This document shows positions 23,008-39,100 of a stretch of DNA of 64,000 nucleotides, one piece after another. How positions within the stretch are numbered: the first letter of the stretch is position 1; every line of letters starts with the position of its first letter. The translations under genes were made by a program, and so were the position numbers. Origin of the DNA: Valencia hispanica (taxonomy: Eukaryota; Chordata; Actinopteri; Cyprinodontiformes; Valenciidae); NCBI GenBank assembly GCA_963556495.2, contig OY747713.1, positions 614,399 through 678,398 on the forward strand, written 5' to 3'. A model generated the notes under the pieces. The model was not told the DNA's origin, did no database searches, and worked only from the letters and a program-made list of their open reading frames with translations.

Positions 23008-26000
23008 GACAGAACCAGGATGGACAGAACCAGGATGGACAGAACCATGATGGATAGAACCAGGATGGACAGAACCATGATGGACAGAACCATGATGGAT
23101 AGAACCAAGATGGACAGAACCAGGATGAACAGAACCATGATGGATGGTACCAGGATGGACAGAACCATGATGGATAGAACCAAGATGGACAGAACCAGGT
23201 TGAACAGAACCATGATGGATAGAACCAGGATGGACCGAACCAGGATGAACAGAACCATGATGGAGGGAACCAGGATGGATAGAACCAGGATAAACAGAAC
23301 CATGATGGACAGAACCAGGATGGACAGAACCAAGATGGACAGAACCAGGATGGACAGAACCATGATGGACAGAACCATGATGGACAGAACCATGAGGGAC
23401 AGAACCAGGATGGATAGAACCAGGATGAACAGAACCAGGATGGATAGAACCAGTATGGATAGAACCAGGATGGACAGAACCAAGATGGACAGAACCAGGA
23501 TGAACAGAACCAGGATGGACAGAACCATGATGGACAGAACCAGGATGAACAGAACCATGATGGATAGAACCAGGATGGACAGAACCAAGATGAACAGAAC
23601 CAAGATGGACAGAACCAAGATGAACAGAACCAAGATGGACAGAACCAGGATGGACAGAACCAGGATGGACAAAACCAGGATGGACGGAACCAGGATGGAC
23701 AGAACCAAGATGAACAGAACCAAGATGGACAGAACCAAGATGAACAGAACCAAGATGGACAGAACCAGGATGGACAGAACCAGGATGGATAGAACAATGA
23801 TTGACGGAACCAGGATGGACAGAACCAGGATGGACGGAACCAAGATGAACAGAACCAAGATGGATAGAACCATGATGGACAGAACCAGGATGGACGGAAC
23901 CATGATGAACAGAATCAGGATGGACAGAACCAGGATGGACAGAACCATCCTGGAAAGAACCAGGATGGATAGAACCATGATTGACGGAACCAGGATAAAC
24001 AGAACCAGGATGGACAGAACCAGGATAAACAGAACCATGATGGACAGAACCAGGATGGACAGAACCAAGATGGACAGAACCAGGATGGACAGAACCATGA
24101 TGGACAGAACCATGATGGACAGAACCAGGATGAACAGAACCATGATGGATAGAACCAGGATGAACAGAACCAGGATGGATAGAACCAGGATGGACAGAAC
24201 CATGATGGACAGAACCAGGATGAACAGAACCATGATGGATAGAACCAGGATGAACAGAACCAGGATGGATAGAACCAGGATGGATAGAACCAGGATGGAC
24301 AGAACCAAGATGGACAGAACCAGGATGAACAGAACCAGGATGGACAGAACCATGATGGACAGAACCATGATGGACAGAACCAGGATGAACAGAACCATGA
24401 TGGATAGAAACAGGATGAACAGAACCAGGATGGACAGAACCAGGATGGATAGAACCATGATTGACGGAACCAGGATGGACAGAACCAGGATGGACAGAAC
24501 CATCCTGGACAGAACCAGGATGGACAGAACCAGGATGGATAGAACCATGATGGACAGAACCATGATGGATAGAACCAGGATGGACAGAACCAGGATGGAC
24601 AGAACCATGATGGACAGAACCAGGATGGATAGAACCATGATTGACGGAACCAGGATGGACAGAACCAGGATGGACGGAACCAAGACGAACAGAACCAAGA
24701 TGGATAGAACCATGATGGACAGAACCATGATGGATAAAACCAGGATGGACAGAACCAGGATGAACAGAACCAGGATGGACAGAACCATGATGGATAAAAC
24801 CAGGATGGACAGAACCAGGATGAACAGAACCAGGATGGATGGAACCATGATTGACGGAACCAGGATGGACAGAACCAGGATGGACGGAACCAAGACGAAC
24901 AGAACCAAGATGGATAGAACCATGATGGACAGAACCATGATGGACAGAACCATGATGGATAGAACCATGATGGACAGAACCATGATGGATAAAACCAGGA
25001 TGGACAGAACCAGGATGAACAGAACCAGTATGGACAGAACCAGGATGGACAGAACCATGATGGATAGAACCAAGATGGACAGAACCAGGATGAACAGAAC
25101 CATGATGGATAGAACCAGGATGGACAGAACCAGGATGAACAGAACCATGATGGAGGGAACCAGGATGGACAGAACCAGGATAAACAGAACCATGATGGAC
25201 AGAACCAGGATGGACAGAACCAAGATGGACAGAACCAGGATGGACAGAACCATGATGGACAGAACCATGATGGACAGAACCAGGATGGACAGATCCATGA
25301 TGGATAGAACCAAGATGGACAGAACCAGGATGAACAGAACCATGATGGATAGAACCAGGATGGACAGAACCAGGATGAACAGAACCATGATGTAGGGAAC
25401 CAGGATGGACAGAACCAGGATAAACAGAACCATGATGGACAGAACCAGGATGGACAGAACCAAGATGGACAGAACCAGGATGGACAGAACCATGATGGAC
25501 AGAACCAGGATGGACAGAACCAGGATGAACAGAACCATGATGGATAGAACCAGGATGGATAGAACCAGGATGGACGGAACCAGGATGGATAGAACCATGA
25601 TGGACTGAACCAGGATGGACAGAACCAGGATGGACAGAACCAAGATGGACAGAACCATGATGAACAGAACCAGGATGGACAGAACCATGATGGACAGAAC
25701 CAGGATGGACAGAACCAGGATAGACAGAACCATGATGGAGAGAACCATGATGGATAGAACCGGGATGGACAGAACCAGGATGAACAGAACCAGGATGGAC
25801 AGAACCATGATGGATAGAACCAGGATGGACAGAACCAGGATGAACAGAACCATGATGGATAGAACCCTGATGGACAGAACCATGATGGATAGAACCAGGA
25901 TGGACAGAACCAGGATGAACAGAACCAGGATGGACAGAAACATGATGGACAGAACCATGATGGACAGAACCAGGATGGACAGAACCATGATGGACAGAAC

Positions 26001-26280
26001 CATGATGGATAGAACCAGGATGGACAGAACCAGGATGAACAGAACCAGGATGGACAGAACCATGATGGACAGAACCAGGATGGACAGAACCAGGATGGAC
26101 AGAACCATGATGGATAGAACCAGGATGGACAGAACCAAGATGGACAGAACCAGGATGGACAGAACCATGATGGACAGAACCATGATGGATAGAACCAAGA
26201 TGGACAGAACCAGGATGAACAGAACCATGATGGATAGAACCAGGATGGACAGAACCATGATGGATAGAACCAAGATGGAC

Positions 26281-27240
26281 AGAACCAGGATGAACAGAAC
26301 CATGATGGAAAGAACCAGGATGGACCGAACCAGGATGAACGGAACCATGATGGAGGGAACCAGGATGGATAGAACCAGGATAAACAGAACCATGATGGAC
26401 AGAACCAGGATGGACAGAACCAAGATGGACAGAACCAGGATGGACAGAACCATGATGGACAGAACCATGATGGACAGAACCATGATGGACAGAACAAGAA
26501 TGGATAGAACCAGGATGAACAGAACCAGGATGGATAGAACCAGGATGGATAGAACCAGGATGGACAGAACCAAGATGGACAGAACCAGGATGAACAGAAC
26601 CAGGATGGATAGAACCAGGATGGATAGAACCAGGATGGACAGAACCAAGATGGACAGAACCAGGATGGACAGAACCAAGATGAACAGAACCAAGATGGAC
26701 AGAACCAAGATGAACAGAACCAAGATGGACAGAACCAGGATGGACAGAACCAGGATGGACAGAACCAGGATGAACAGAACCATGATGGAAAGAACCAGGA
26801 TGGACCGAACCAGGATGAACGGAACCATGATGGAGGGAACCAGGATGGATAGAACCAGGATAAACAGAACCATGATGGACAGAACCAGGATGGACAGAAC
26901 CAAGATGGACAGAACCAGGATGGACAGAACCATGATGGACAGAACCATGATGGACAGAACCATGATGGACAGAACAAGAATGGATAGAACCAGGATGAAC
27001 AGAACCAGGATGGATAGAACCAGGATGGATAGAACCAGGATGGACAGAACCAAGATGGACAGAACCAGGATGAACAGAACCAGGATGGATAGAACCAGGA
27101 TGGATAGAACCAGGATGGACAGAACCAAGATGGACAGAACCAGGATGGACAGAACCAAGATGAACAGAACCAAGATGGACAGAACCAAGATGAACAGAAC
27201 CAAGATGGACAGAACCAGGATGGACAGAACCAGGATGGAC
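26281..27240. repeat. Exact 480-bp tandem duplication (32 monomers)
   Basis: 26281-26760 and 26761-27240 are identical across all 480 bases as read. The shared bases include the rare variants CATGATGGAAAGAACC, GATGGACCGAACC and AGAACAAGAATGG. 480 is exactly 32 monomers, so this duplication is in register. Confidence 0.95.
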
Positions 27241-30200
27241 AGAACCAGGATGGACGGAACCAGGATGGACAGAACCAAGATGAACAGAACCACGATGGAC
27301 AGAACCAAGATGAACAGAACCAAGATGGACAGAACCAGGATGGACAGAACCAGGATGGATAGAACAATGATTGACGGAACCAGGATGGACAGAACCAGGA
27401 TGGACGGAACCAAGATGAACAGAACCAAGATGGATAGAACCATGATGGACAGAACCAGGATGGACGGAACCATGATGAACAGAACCAGGATGGACAGAAC
27501 CAGGATGGACAGAACCATCCTGGACAGAACCAGGATAAACAGAACCATGATGGACAGAACCAGGATGGACAGAACCAAGATGAACAGAACCAGGATGGAC
27601 AGAACCAGGATGGACAGAACCAGGATGGACAGAACCAGGATAAACAGAACCAGGATGGACAGAACCAGGATGGACAGAACCAAGATGGACAGAACCAGGA
27701 TGGACAGAACCATGATGGACAGAACCATGATGGACAGAACCAGGATGAACAGAACCATCCTGGACAGAACCAGGATGGACAGAACCAGGATGGATAGAAC
27801 CAGGATGGATAGAACCAGGATGGACAGAACCAAGATGGACAGAACCAGGATGAACAGAACCAGGATGGACAGAACCATGATGGACAGAACCATGATGGAC
27901 AGAACCAGGATGAACAGAACCATGATGGATAGAACCAGGATGAACAGAACCAGGATGGACAGAACCAGGATGGATAGAACCATGATTGACAGAACCAGGA
28001 TGGACAGAACCAGGATGGACGGAACCAAGATGAACAGAACCAAGATGGATAGAACCATGATGGACAGAACCAGGATGGACGGAACCATGATGAACAGAAC
28101 CAGGATGGACAGAACCAGGATGGACAGAACCATCCTGGACAGAACCAGGATGGACAGAACCAGGATGGATAGAACCATGATGGACAGAACCATGATGGAT
28201 AGAACCAGGATGGACAGAACCAGGATGGACAGAACCATGATGGACAGAACCAGGATGGATAGAACCATGATTGACGGAACCAGGATGGACAGAACCAGGA
28301 TGGACGGAACCAAGACGAACAGAACCAAGATGGATAGAACCATGATGGACAGAACCATGATGGACAGAACCAGGATGGATAGAACCATGATGGACAGAAC
28401 CATGATGGATAAAACCAGGATGGACAGAACCAGGATGAACAGAACCAGGATGGATAGAACCATGATTGACGGAACCAGGATGGACAGAACCAGGATGGAC
28501 GGAACCAAGACGAACAGAACCAAGATGGATAGAACCATGATGGACAGAACCATGATGGACAGAACCATGATGGACAGAACCAGGATGATAGAACCATGAT
28601 GTACAGAACCATGATGGATAAAACCAGGATGGACAGAACCAGGATGAACAGAACCAGTATGGACAGAACCAGGATGGACAGAACCATGATGGATAGAACC
28701 AAGATGGACAGAACCAGGATGAACAGAACCATGATGGACAGAACCATGATGGACAGAACCATGATGGACAGAACCATGATGGACAGAACCAGGATGAACA
28801 GAACCATGATGGATAGAACCAGGATGAACAGAACCAGGATGGACAGAACCAGGATGGATAGAACCATGATTGACGGAACCAGGATGGACAGAACCAGGAT
28901 GGACGGAACCAAGATGAACAGAACCAAGATGGATAGAACCATGATGGACAGAACCAGGATGGACAGAACCAGGATGGACGGAACCATGATGAACAGAACC
29001 AGGATGGACAGAACCAGGATGGACAGAACCATCCTGGACAGAACCAGGATGGACAGAACCAGGATGGATAGAACCATGATGGACAGAACCATGATGGATA
29101 GAACCAGGATGGACAGAACCAGGATGGACAGAACCATGATGGACAGAACCAGGATGGATAGAACCATGATTGACGGAACCAGGATGGACAGAACCAGGAT
29201 GGACGGAACCAAGACGAACAGAACCAAGATGGATAGAACCATGATGGACAGAACCATGATGGACAGAACCAGGATGGATAGAACCATGATGGATAAAACC
29301 AGGATGGACAGAACCAGGATGAACAGAACCAGGATGGATAGAACCATGATTGACGGAACCAGGATGGACAGAACCAGGATGGACGGAACCAAGACGAACA
29401 GAACCAAGATGGATAGAACCATGATGGACAGAACCATGATGGACAGAACCAGGATGGATAGAACCATGATGGACAGAACCATGATGGATAAAACCAGGAT
29501 GGACAGAACCAGGATGAACAGAACCAGTATGAACAGAACCAGGATGGACAGAACCATGATGGATAGAACCAAGATGGACAGAACCAGGATGAACAGAACC
29601 ATGATGGATAGAACCAGGATGGACAGAACCAGGATGAACAGAACCATGATGGAGGGAACCAGGATGGACAGAACCAGGATAAACAGAACCATGATGGACA
29701 GAACCAGGATGGACAGAACCAAGATGGACAGAACCAGGATGGACAGAACCATGATGGACAGAACCATGATGGACAGAACCAGGATGGACAGATCCATGAT
29801 GGATAGAACCAAGATGGACAGAACCAGGATGAACAGAACCATGATGGATAGAACCAGGATGGACAGAACCAGGATGAACAGAACCATGATGGAGGGAACC
29901 AGGATGGACAGAACCAGGATAAACAGAACCATGATGGACAGAACCAGGATGGACAGAACCAAGATGGACAGAACCAGGATGGACAGAACCATGATGGACA
30001 GGACCAGGATGAACAGAACCATGATGGATAGAACCAGGATGGATAGAACCAGGATGGATAGAACCAGGATGGACGGAACCAGGATGGATAGAACCATGAT
30101 GGACTGAACCAGGATGGACAGAACCAGGATGGACAGAACCAAGATGGACAGAACCAAGATGGACAGAACCATGATGGACGGAACCATGATGGACAGAACC

Positions 30201-31300
30201 ATGATGTACGGAACCAGGATGGATAGAACCATGATGGACTGAACCAGGATGGACAGAACCAGGATGGACAGAATCAGGATGGACAGAACCATGATGGACA
30301 GAACCATGATGGACGGAACCAGGATGGACAGAACCAGGATGGACAGAACCAGGATGGACAGAACCAAGATGGACAGAACCAGGATGGACAGAACCATGAT
30401 GGACAGAACCATGATGGACAGAACCAGGATGGACAGAACCAGGATGAACAGAACCATGATGGACAGAACCATGATGGACAGAACCAGGATGGACAGAACC
30501 AGGATGGATAGAACCATGATTGACAGAACCAGGATGGACAGAACCAGGATGGAAAGAACCAGGATGAACAGAACCATGATGGATAGAACCAGTATAAACA
30601 GAATCAGGATGGACAGAACCAGGATGAACAGAACCATGATGGATAGAACCAGGATGAACAGAACCAGGATGGACAGAACCAAGATGGACAGAACCAGGAT
30701 GGACGGAACCATGATGGACGGAACCATGATGGACGGAACCATGATGGACGGAACCAGGATGGACGGAACCATGATGGACGGAACCATGATGGACAGAACC
30801 AGGATGGACGGAACCAGGATGGACGGAACCATGATGGACAGAACCATGATGGACAGAAACAGGATGGACGGAACCAGGATGGACGGAACCATGATGGACA
30901 GAACCATGATGGACGGAACAATGATTGACAGAACAATGATGGACAGAACCATAATGGACAGAACAAGGATGGACAGAGCCATGATGGACAGAACCAGGAT
31001 GGACAGAACCAAGATGGACAGAACCAAGATGGACAGAACCATGATGGACGGAACCATGATGGACGGAACCATGATGGACGGAACCAGGATGGATAGAACC
31101 ATGATGGACTGAACCAGGATGGACAGAACCAGGATGGACAGAACCAAGATGGACAGAACCAGGATGGACAGAACCAAGATGGACAGAACCAGGATGAACA
31201 GAACCAGGATGGACAGAACCATGATGGACAGAACCATGATGGACAGAACCAGGATGGACAGAACCAAGATGGACAGAACCAGGATGAACAGAACCATGAT

Positions 31301-31500
31301 NNNNNNNNNNNNNNNNNNNNNNNNNNNNNNNNNNNNNNNNNNNNNNNNNNNNNNNNNNNNNNNNNNNNNNNNNNNNNNNNNNNNNNNNNNNNNNNNNNNN
31401 NNNNNNNNNNNNNNNNNNNNNNNNNNNNNNNNNNNNNNNNNNNNNNNNNNNNNNNNNNNNNNNNNNNNNNNNNNNNNNNNNNNNNNNNNNNNNNNNNNNN
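31301..31500. other. Assembly gap (200 N)
   Basis: Exactly 200 N inside the satellite. The monomer phase is 4 before and 3 after (mod 15), as expected if the gap length is arbitrary. The true array length is therefore unknown. Confidence 0.99.
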
Positions 31501-33130
31501 AACCATGATGGACAGAACCAGGATGGACAGAACCAAGATGGACAGAACCAGGATGGACAGAACCATGATGGACAGAACCATGATGGACAGAACCAGGATG
31601 AACAGAACCATGATGGATAGAACCAGGATGAACAGAACCAGGATGGATAGAACCAGGATGGATAGAACCAGGATGGACAGAACCAAGATGGACAGAACCA
31701 GGATGAACAGAACCAGGATGGACAGAACCATGATGGACAGAACCATGATGGACAGAACCAGGATGAACAGAACCATGATGGATAGAACCAGGATGAACAG
31801 AACCAGGATGGACAGAACCAGGATGGATAGAACCATGATTGACGGAACCAGGATGGACAGAACCAGGATGGACGGAACCAAGATGAACAGAACCAAGATG
31901 GATAGAACCATGATGGACAGAACCAGGATGGACAGAACCAGGATGGACGGAACCATGATGAACAGAACCAGGATGGACGGAACCATGATGAACAGAACCA
32001 GGATGGACAGAACCATCCTGGACAGAACCAGGATGGACAGAACCAGGATGGATAGAACCATGATGGACAGAACCATGATGGATAAAACCAGGATGGACAG
32101 AACCATGATGGATAAAACCAGGATGGACAGAACCAGGATGGACAGAACCATGATGGACGGAACCAGGATGGATAGAACCATGATTGACGGAACCAGGATG
32201 GACAGAACCAGGATGGACGGAACCAAGACGAACAGAACCAAGATGGATAGAACCATGACGGACAGAACCATGATGGACAGAACCAGGATGGATAGAACCA
32301 TGATGGACAGAACCATGATGGATAAAACCAGGATGGACAGAACCAGGATGAACAGAACCAGGATGGATAGAACCATGATTGACGGAACCAGGATGGACAG
32401 AACCAGGATGGACGGAACCAAGACGAACAAACCAAGATGGATAGAACCATGATGGACAGAACCATGATGGACAGAACCAGGATGGATAGAACCATGATGG
32501 ACAGAACCATGATGGATAAAACCAGGATGGACAGAACCAGGATGAACAGAACCAGTATGGACAGAACCAGGATGGACAGAACCATGATGGATAGAACCAA
32601 GATGGACAGAACCAGGATGAACAGAACCATGATGGATAGAACCAGGATGGACAGAACCAGGATGAACAGAACCATGATGGAGGGAACCAGGATGGACAGA
32701 ACCAGGATAAACAGAACCATGATGGACAGAACCAGGATGGACAGAACCAAGATGGACAGAACCAGGATGGACAGAACCATGATGGACAGAACCATGATGA
32801 ACAGAACCAGGATGGACAGATCCATGATGGATAGAACCAAGATGGACAGAACCAGGATGAACAGAACCATGATGGATAGAACCAGGATGGACAGAACCAG
32901 GATGAACAGAACCATGATGGAGGGAACCAGGATGGACAGAACCAGGATAAACAGAACCATGATGGACAGAACCAGGATGGACAGAACCAAGATGGACAGA
33001 ACCAGGATGGACAGAACCAGGATGGACAGAACCAGGATGGACAGAACCAGGATGAACAGAACCATGATGGATAGAACCAGGATGGATAGAACCAGGATGG
33101 ACGGAACCAGGATGGATAGAACCATGATGG

Positions 33131-36100
33131 ACTGAACCAGGATGGACAGAACCAGGATGGACAGAACCAAGATGGACAGAACCAAGATGGACAGAACCAT
33201 GATGGACGGAACCATGATGGACAGAACCATGATGTACGGAACCAGGATGGATAGAACCATGATGGACTGAACCAGGATGGACAGAACCAGGATGGACAGA
33301 ATCAAGATGGACAGAACCAGGATGGACAGAACCAGGATGAACAGAACCATGATGGACAGAACCATGATGGACGGAACCAGGATGGACAGAACCAAGATGG
33401 ACAGAACCATGGTGGACAGAACCAGGATGGACAGAACCAGAATGGACAGAACCAGGATGGACAGAACCATGATGGACAGAACCAGGATGGATAGAACCAT
33501 GATTGACGGAACCAAGATGGACAGAACCAGGATGGACGGAACCAAGACGAACAGAACCAAGATGGATAGAACCATGATGGACAGAACCATGATGGACAGA
33601 ACCAGGATGGATAGAACCATGATGGACAGAACCATGATGGATAAAACCAGGATGGACAGAACCAGGATGAACAGAACCAGTATGGACAGAACCAGGATGG
33701 ACAGAACCATGATGGATAGAACCAAGATGGACAGAACCAGGATGAACAGAACCATGATGGATAGAACCAGGATGGACAGAACCAGGATGAACAGAACCAT
33801 GATGGAGGTAACCAGGATGGACAGAACCAGGATGAACAGAACCAGGATGGACAGAACCAAGATGAACAGAACCAGGATGGACAGAACCAAGATGGACAGA
33901 ACCAGGATGGACGGAACCATGATGGACGGAACCATGATGGACAGAACCAGGATGGACGGAACCATGATGGACAGAACCAGGATGGACGGAACCAGGATGG
34001 ACGGAACCATGATGGACAGAACCATGATGGACAGAACCAGGATGGACGGAACCAGGATGGACGGAACCATGATGGACAGAACCATGATGGACGGAACCAT
34101 GATGGATAGAACCAGGATGAACAGAACCAGGATGGACAGAACCAGGATGAACAGAACCATGATGGATAGAACCAGGATGAACAGAACCAGGATGGATAGA
34201 ACCAGGATGAACAGAACCATGATGGATAGAACCAGGATGAACAGAACCATGATGGATAGAACCAGGATGAACAGAACCAGGATGGATAGAACCAGGATGG
34301 ACAGAACCATGATGGACAGAACCAGGATGAACAGAACCAGGATGGATAGAACCAGGATGAACAGAACCAGGATGAACAGAACCATGATGGATAGAACCAG
34401 GATGAACAGAACCAGGATGGATAGAACCAGGATGGACAGAACCAGGATGGACAGAACCAGGATGAACAGAACCAGGATGGATAGAACCAGGATGGACAGA
34501 ACCAGGATGGACAGAACCAAGATGGACAGTACCAGGATGGACAGAACCAAGATGGACAGAACCAGGATGAACAGAACCATGATGGACAGAACCATGATGG
34601 ACAGAACCAAGATGAACAGAACCAGGATGGACAGAACCAGGATGGACAGAACCAAGATGGACAGAACCAGGATGAACAGAACCATGATGGACAGAACCAT
34701 GATGGACAGAACCAAGATGAACAGAACCAGGATGGACAGAACCAGGATGGACAGAACCAGGATGAACAGAACCATGATGGACAGAACCAGGATGGACAGA
34801 ACCAGGATGAACAGAACCATGATGGACAGAACCAGGATGGACAGAACCAAGATGGACAGAACCAGGATGGACAGAACCAGGATGGACAGAACCAGGATGG
34901 ACAGAACCAGGATGAACAGAACCAGGATGGACAGAACCAGGATGGACAGAACCAGGATGGACAGAACCAGGATGAACAGAACCAGGATGGACAGAACCAG
35001 GATAAACAGAACCAGGATGGACAGAACCAGGATGGACAGAACCAGGATGGACAGAACCAGGATAAACAGAACCAGGATGGATAGAACCAGGATGAACAGA
35101 ACCAGGATGGACAGAACCAGGATGAACAGAACCATGATGGATAGAACCAGGATGAACAGAACCAGGATGGATAGAACCAGGATGAACAGAACCATGATGG
35201 ATAGAACCAGGATGAACAGAACCAGGATGGATAGAACCAGGATGGACAGAACCATGATGGACAGAACCAGGATGAACAGAACCAGGATGGATAGAACCAG
35301 GATGAACAGAACCAGGATGAACAGAACCATGATGGATAGAACCATGATGGACAGAACCATGATGGACAGAACCAGGATGAACAGAACCATGATGGATAGA
35401 ACCAGGATGAACAGAACCAGGATGGATAGAACCAGGATGGATAGAACCAGGATGGACAGAACCATGATGGACAGAACCAGGATGGACAGAACCAGGATGG
35501 ACAGAACCATGATGGACAGAACCAGGATGGACAGAACCAGGATGAACAGAACCATGATGGATAGAACCAGGATGAACAGAACCAGGATGGACAGAACCAG
35601 GATGGATAGAACCATGATTGACGGAACCAGGATGGACAGAACCAGGATGGACGGAACCAAGATGAACAGAACCAAGATGGATAGAACCATGATGGACAGA
35701 ACCAGGATGGACAGAACCAGGATGGACGGAACCATGATGGACAGAACCAGGATGGACGGAACCATGATGGACAGAACCAGGATGGACAGAACCAGGATGG
35801 ACAGAACCATGATGGACAGAACCATGATGGATAGAACCAGGATGGACAGAACCATGATGGATAAAACCAGGATGGACAGAACCAGGATGGACAGAACCAT
35901 GATGGACGGAACCAGGATGGATAGAACCATGATTGACGGAACCAGGATGGACAGAACCAGGATGGACGGAACCAAGACGAACAGAACCAAGATGGATAGA
36001 ACCATGACGGACAGAACCATGATGGACAGAACCAGGATGGATAGAACCATGATGGACAGAACCATGATGGATAAAACCAGGATGGACAGAACCAGGATGA

Positions 36101-39100
36101 ACAGAACCAGGATGGATAGAACCATGATTGACGGAACCAGGATGGACAGAACCAGGATGGACGGAACCAAGACGAACAGAACCAAGATGGATAGAACCAT
36201 GATGGACAGAACCATGATGGACAGAACCAGGATGGATAGAACCATGATGGACAGAACCATGATGGATAAAACCAGGATGGACAGAACCAGGATGAACAGA
36301 ACCAGTATGGACAGAACCAGGATGGACAGAACCATGATGGATAGAACCAAGATGGACAGAACCAGGATGAACAGAACCATGATGGATAGAACCAGGATGG
36401 ACAGAACCAGGATGGACAGAACCAGGATGGACAGAACCAGGATGGACAGAACCAGGATGGACAGAACCAGGATGGACAGAACCAGGATGGACAGAACCAA
36501 GATGGACAGAACCAGGATGGACAGAACCAAGATGGACAGAACCAGGATGGACAGAACCATGATGGACAGAACCAAGATGGACAGAACCAGGATGGACAGA
36601 ACCATGATGGATAGAACCAGGATGGACAGAACCAGGATGAACAGAACCATGATGGAGGGAACCAGGATGGACAGAACCAGGATAAACAGAACCATGATGG
36701 ACAGAACCAGGATGGACAGAACCAAGATGGACAGAACCAGGATGGACAGAACCAGGATGGACAGAACCAGGATGGACAGAACCAGGATGGATAGAACCAG
36801 GATGGATAGAACTAGGATGGACGGAACCAGGATGGATAGAACCATGATGGACTGAACCAGGATGGACAGAACCAGGATGGACAGAACCAAGATGGACAGA
36901 ACCAAGATGGACAGAACCATGATGGACGGAACCATGATGGACAGAACCATGATGTACGGAACCAGGATGGATAGAACCATGATGGACTGAACCAGGATGG
37001 ACAGAACCAGGATGGACAGAATCAAGATGGACAGAACCAGGATGGACAGAACCAGGATGAACAGAACCATGATGGACAGAACCATGATGGACGGAACCAG
37101 GATGGACAGAACCAAGATGGACAGAACCATAGTGGACAGAACCAGGATGGACAGAACCAGGATGGACAGAACCAGGATGGACAGAACCATGATGGACAGA
37201 ACCAGGATGGATAGAACCATGATTGACGGAACCAGGATGGACAGAACCAGGATGGACGGAACCAAGACGAACAGAACCAAGATGGATAGAACCATGATGG
37301 ACAGAACCATGATGGACAGAACCAGGATGGATAGAACCATGATGGACAGAACCATGATGGATAAAACCAGGATGGACAGAACCAGGATGAACAGAACCAG
37401 TATGGACAGAACCAGGATGGACAGAACCATGATGGATAGAACCAAGATGGACAGAACCAGGATGAACAGAACCATGATGGATAGAACCAGGATGGACAGA
37501 ACCAGGATGAACAGAACCATGATGGAGGGAACCAGGATGGACAGAACCAGGATGAACAGAACCAGGATGGACAGAACCAAGATGAACAGAACCAGGATGG
37601 ACAGAACCAAGATGGACAGAACCAGGATGGACGGAACCATGATGGACGGAACCATGATGGACGGAACCATGATGGACAGAACCAGGATGGACGGAACCAT
37701 GATGGACAGAACCAGGATGGACGGAACCAGGATGGACGGAACCATGATGGACAGAACCATGATGGACAGAACCAGGATGGACGGAACCAGGATGGACGGA
37801 ACCATGATGGACAGAACCATGATGGACGGAACCATGATGGATAGAACCAGGATGAACAGAACCAGGATGGACAGAACCAGGATGAACAGAACCATGATGG
37901 ATAGAACCAGGATGAACAGAACCAGGATGGATAGAACCAGGATGAACAGAACCATGATGGATAGAACCAGGATGAACAGAACCATGATGGATAGAACCAG
38001 GATGAACAGAACCAGGATGGATAGAACCAGGATGGACAGAACCATGATGGACAGAACCAGGATGAACAGAACCAGGATGGATAGAACCAGGATGAACAGA
38101 ACCAGGATGAACAGAACCATGATGGATAGAACCAGGATGAACAGAACCAGGATGGATAGAACCAGGATGGACAGAACCAGGATGGACAGAACCAGGATGG
38201 ATAGAACCAGGATGGAAAGAACCAGGATGGACAGAACCAAGATGGACAGAACCAGGATGGACAGAACCAAGATGGACAGAACCAGGATGAACAGAACCAT
38301 GATGGACAGAACCATGATGGACAGAACCAAGATGAACAGAACCAGGTTGGACAGAACCAGGATGGACAGAACCAAGATGGACAGAACCAGGATGAACAGA
38401 ACCATGATGGACAGAACCATGATGGACAGAACCAAGATGAACAGAACCAGGATGAACAGAACCAGGATGGACAGAACCAGGATAAACAGAACCAGGATGG
38501 ACAGAACCAGGATGGACAGAACCATGATGGACAGAACCAGGATGAACAGAACCATGATGGACAGAACCATGATGGACAGAACCAAGATGAACAGAACCAG
38601 GATGGACAGAACCAGGATGGACAGAACCAAGATGGACAGAACCAGGATGAACAGAACCATGATGGACAGAACCATGATGGACAGAACCAAGATGAACAGA
38701 ACCAGGATGAACAGAACCAGGATGGACAGAACCAGGATAAACAGAACCAGGATGGACAGAACCAGGATGGACAGAACCAGGATGGACAGAACCAGGATAA
38801 ACAGAACCAGGATGGATAGAACCAGGATGAACAGAACCAGGATGGACAGAACCAGGATGAACAGAACCATGATGGATAGAACCAGGATGAACAGAACCAG
38901 GATGGATAGAACCAGGATGAACAGAACCATGATGGATAGAACCAGGATGAACAGAACCATGATGGATAGAACCAGGATGAACAGAACCAGGATGGATAGA
39001 ACCAGGATGAACAGAACCAGGATGGATAGAACCAGGATGGACAGAACCATGATGGACAGAACCAGGATGAACAGAACCAGGATGGATAGAACCAGGATGA

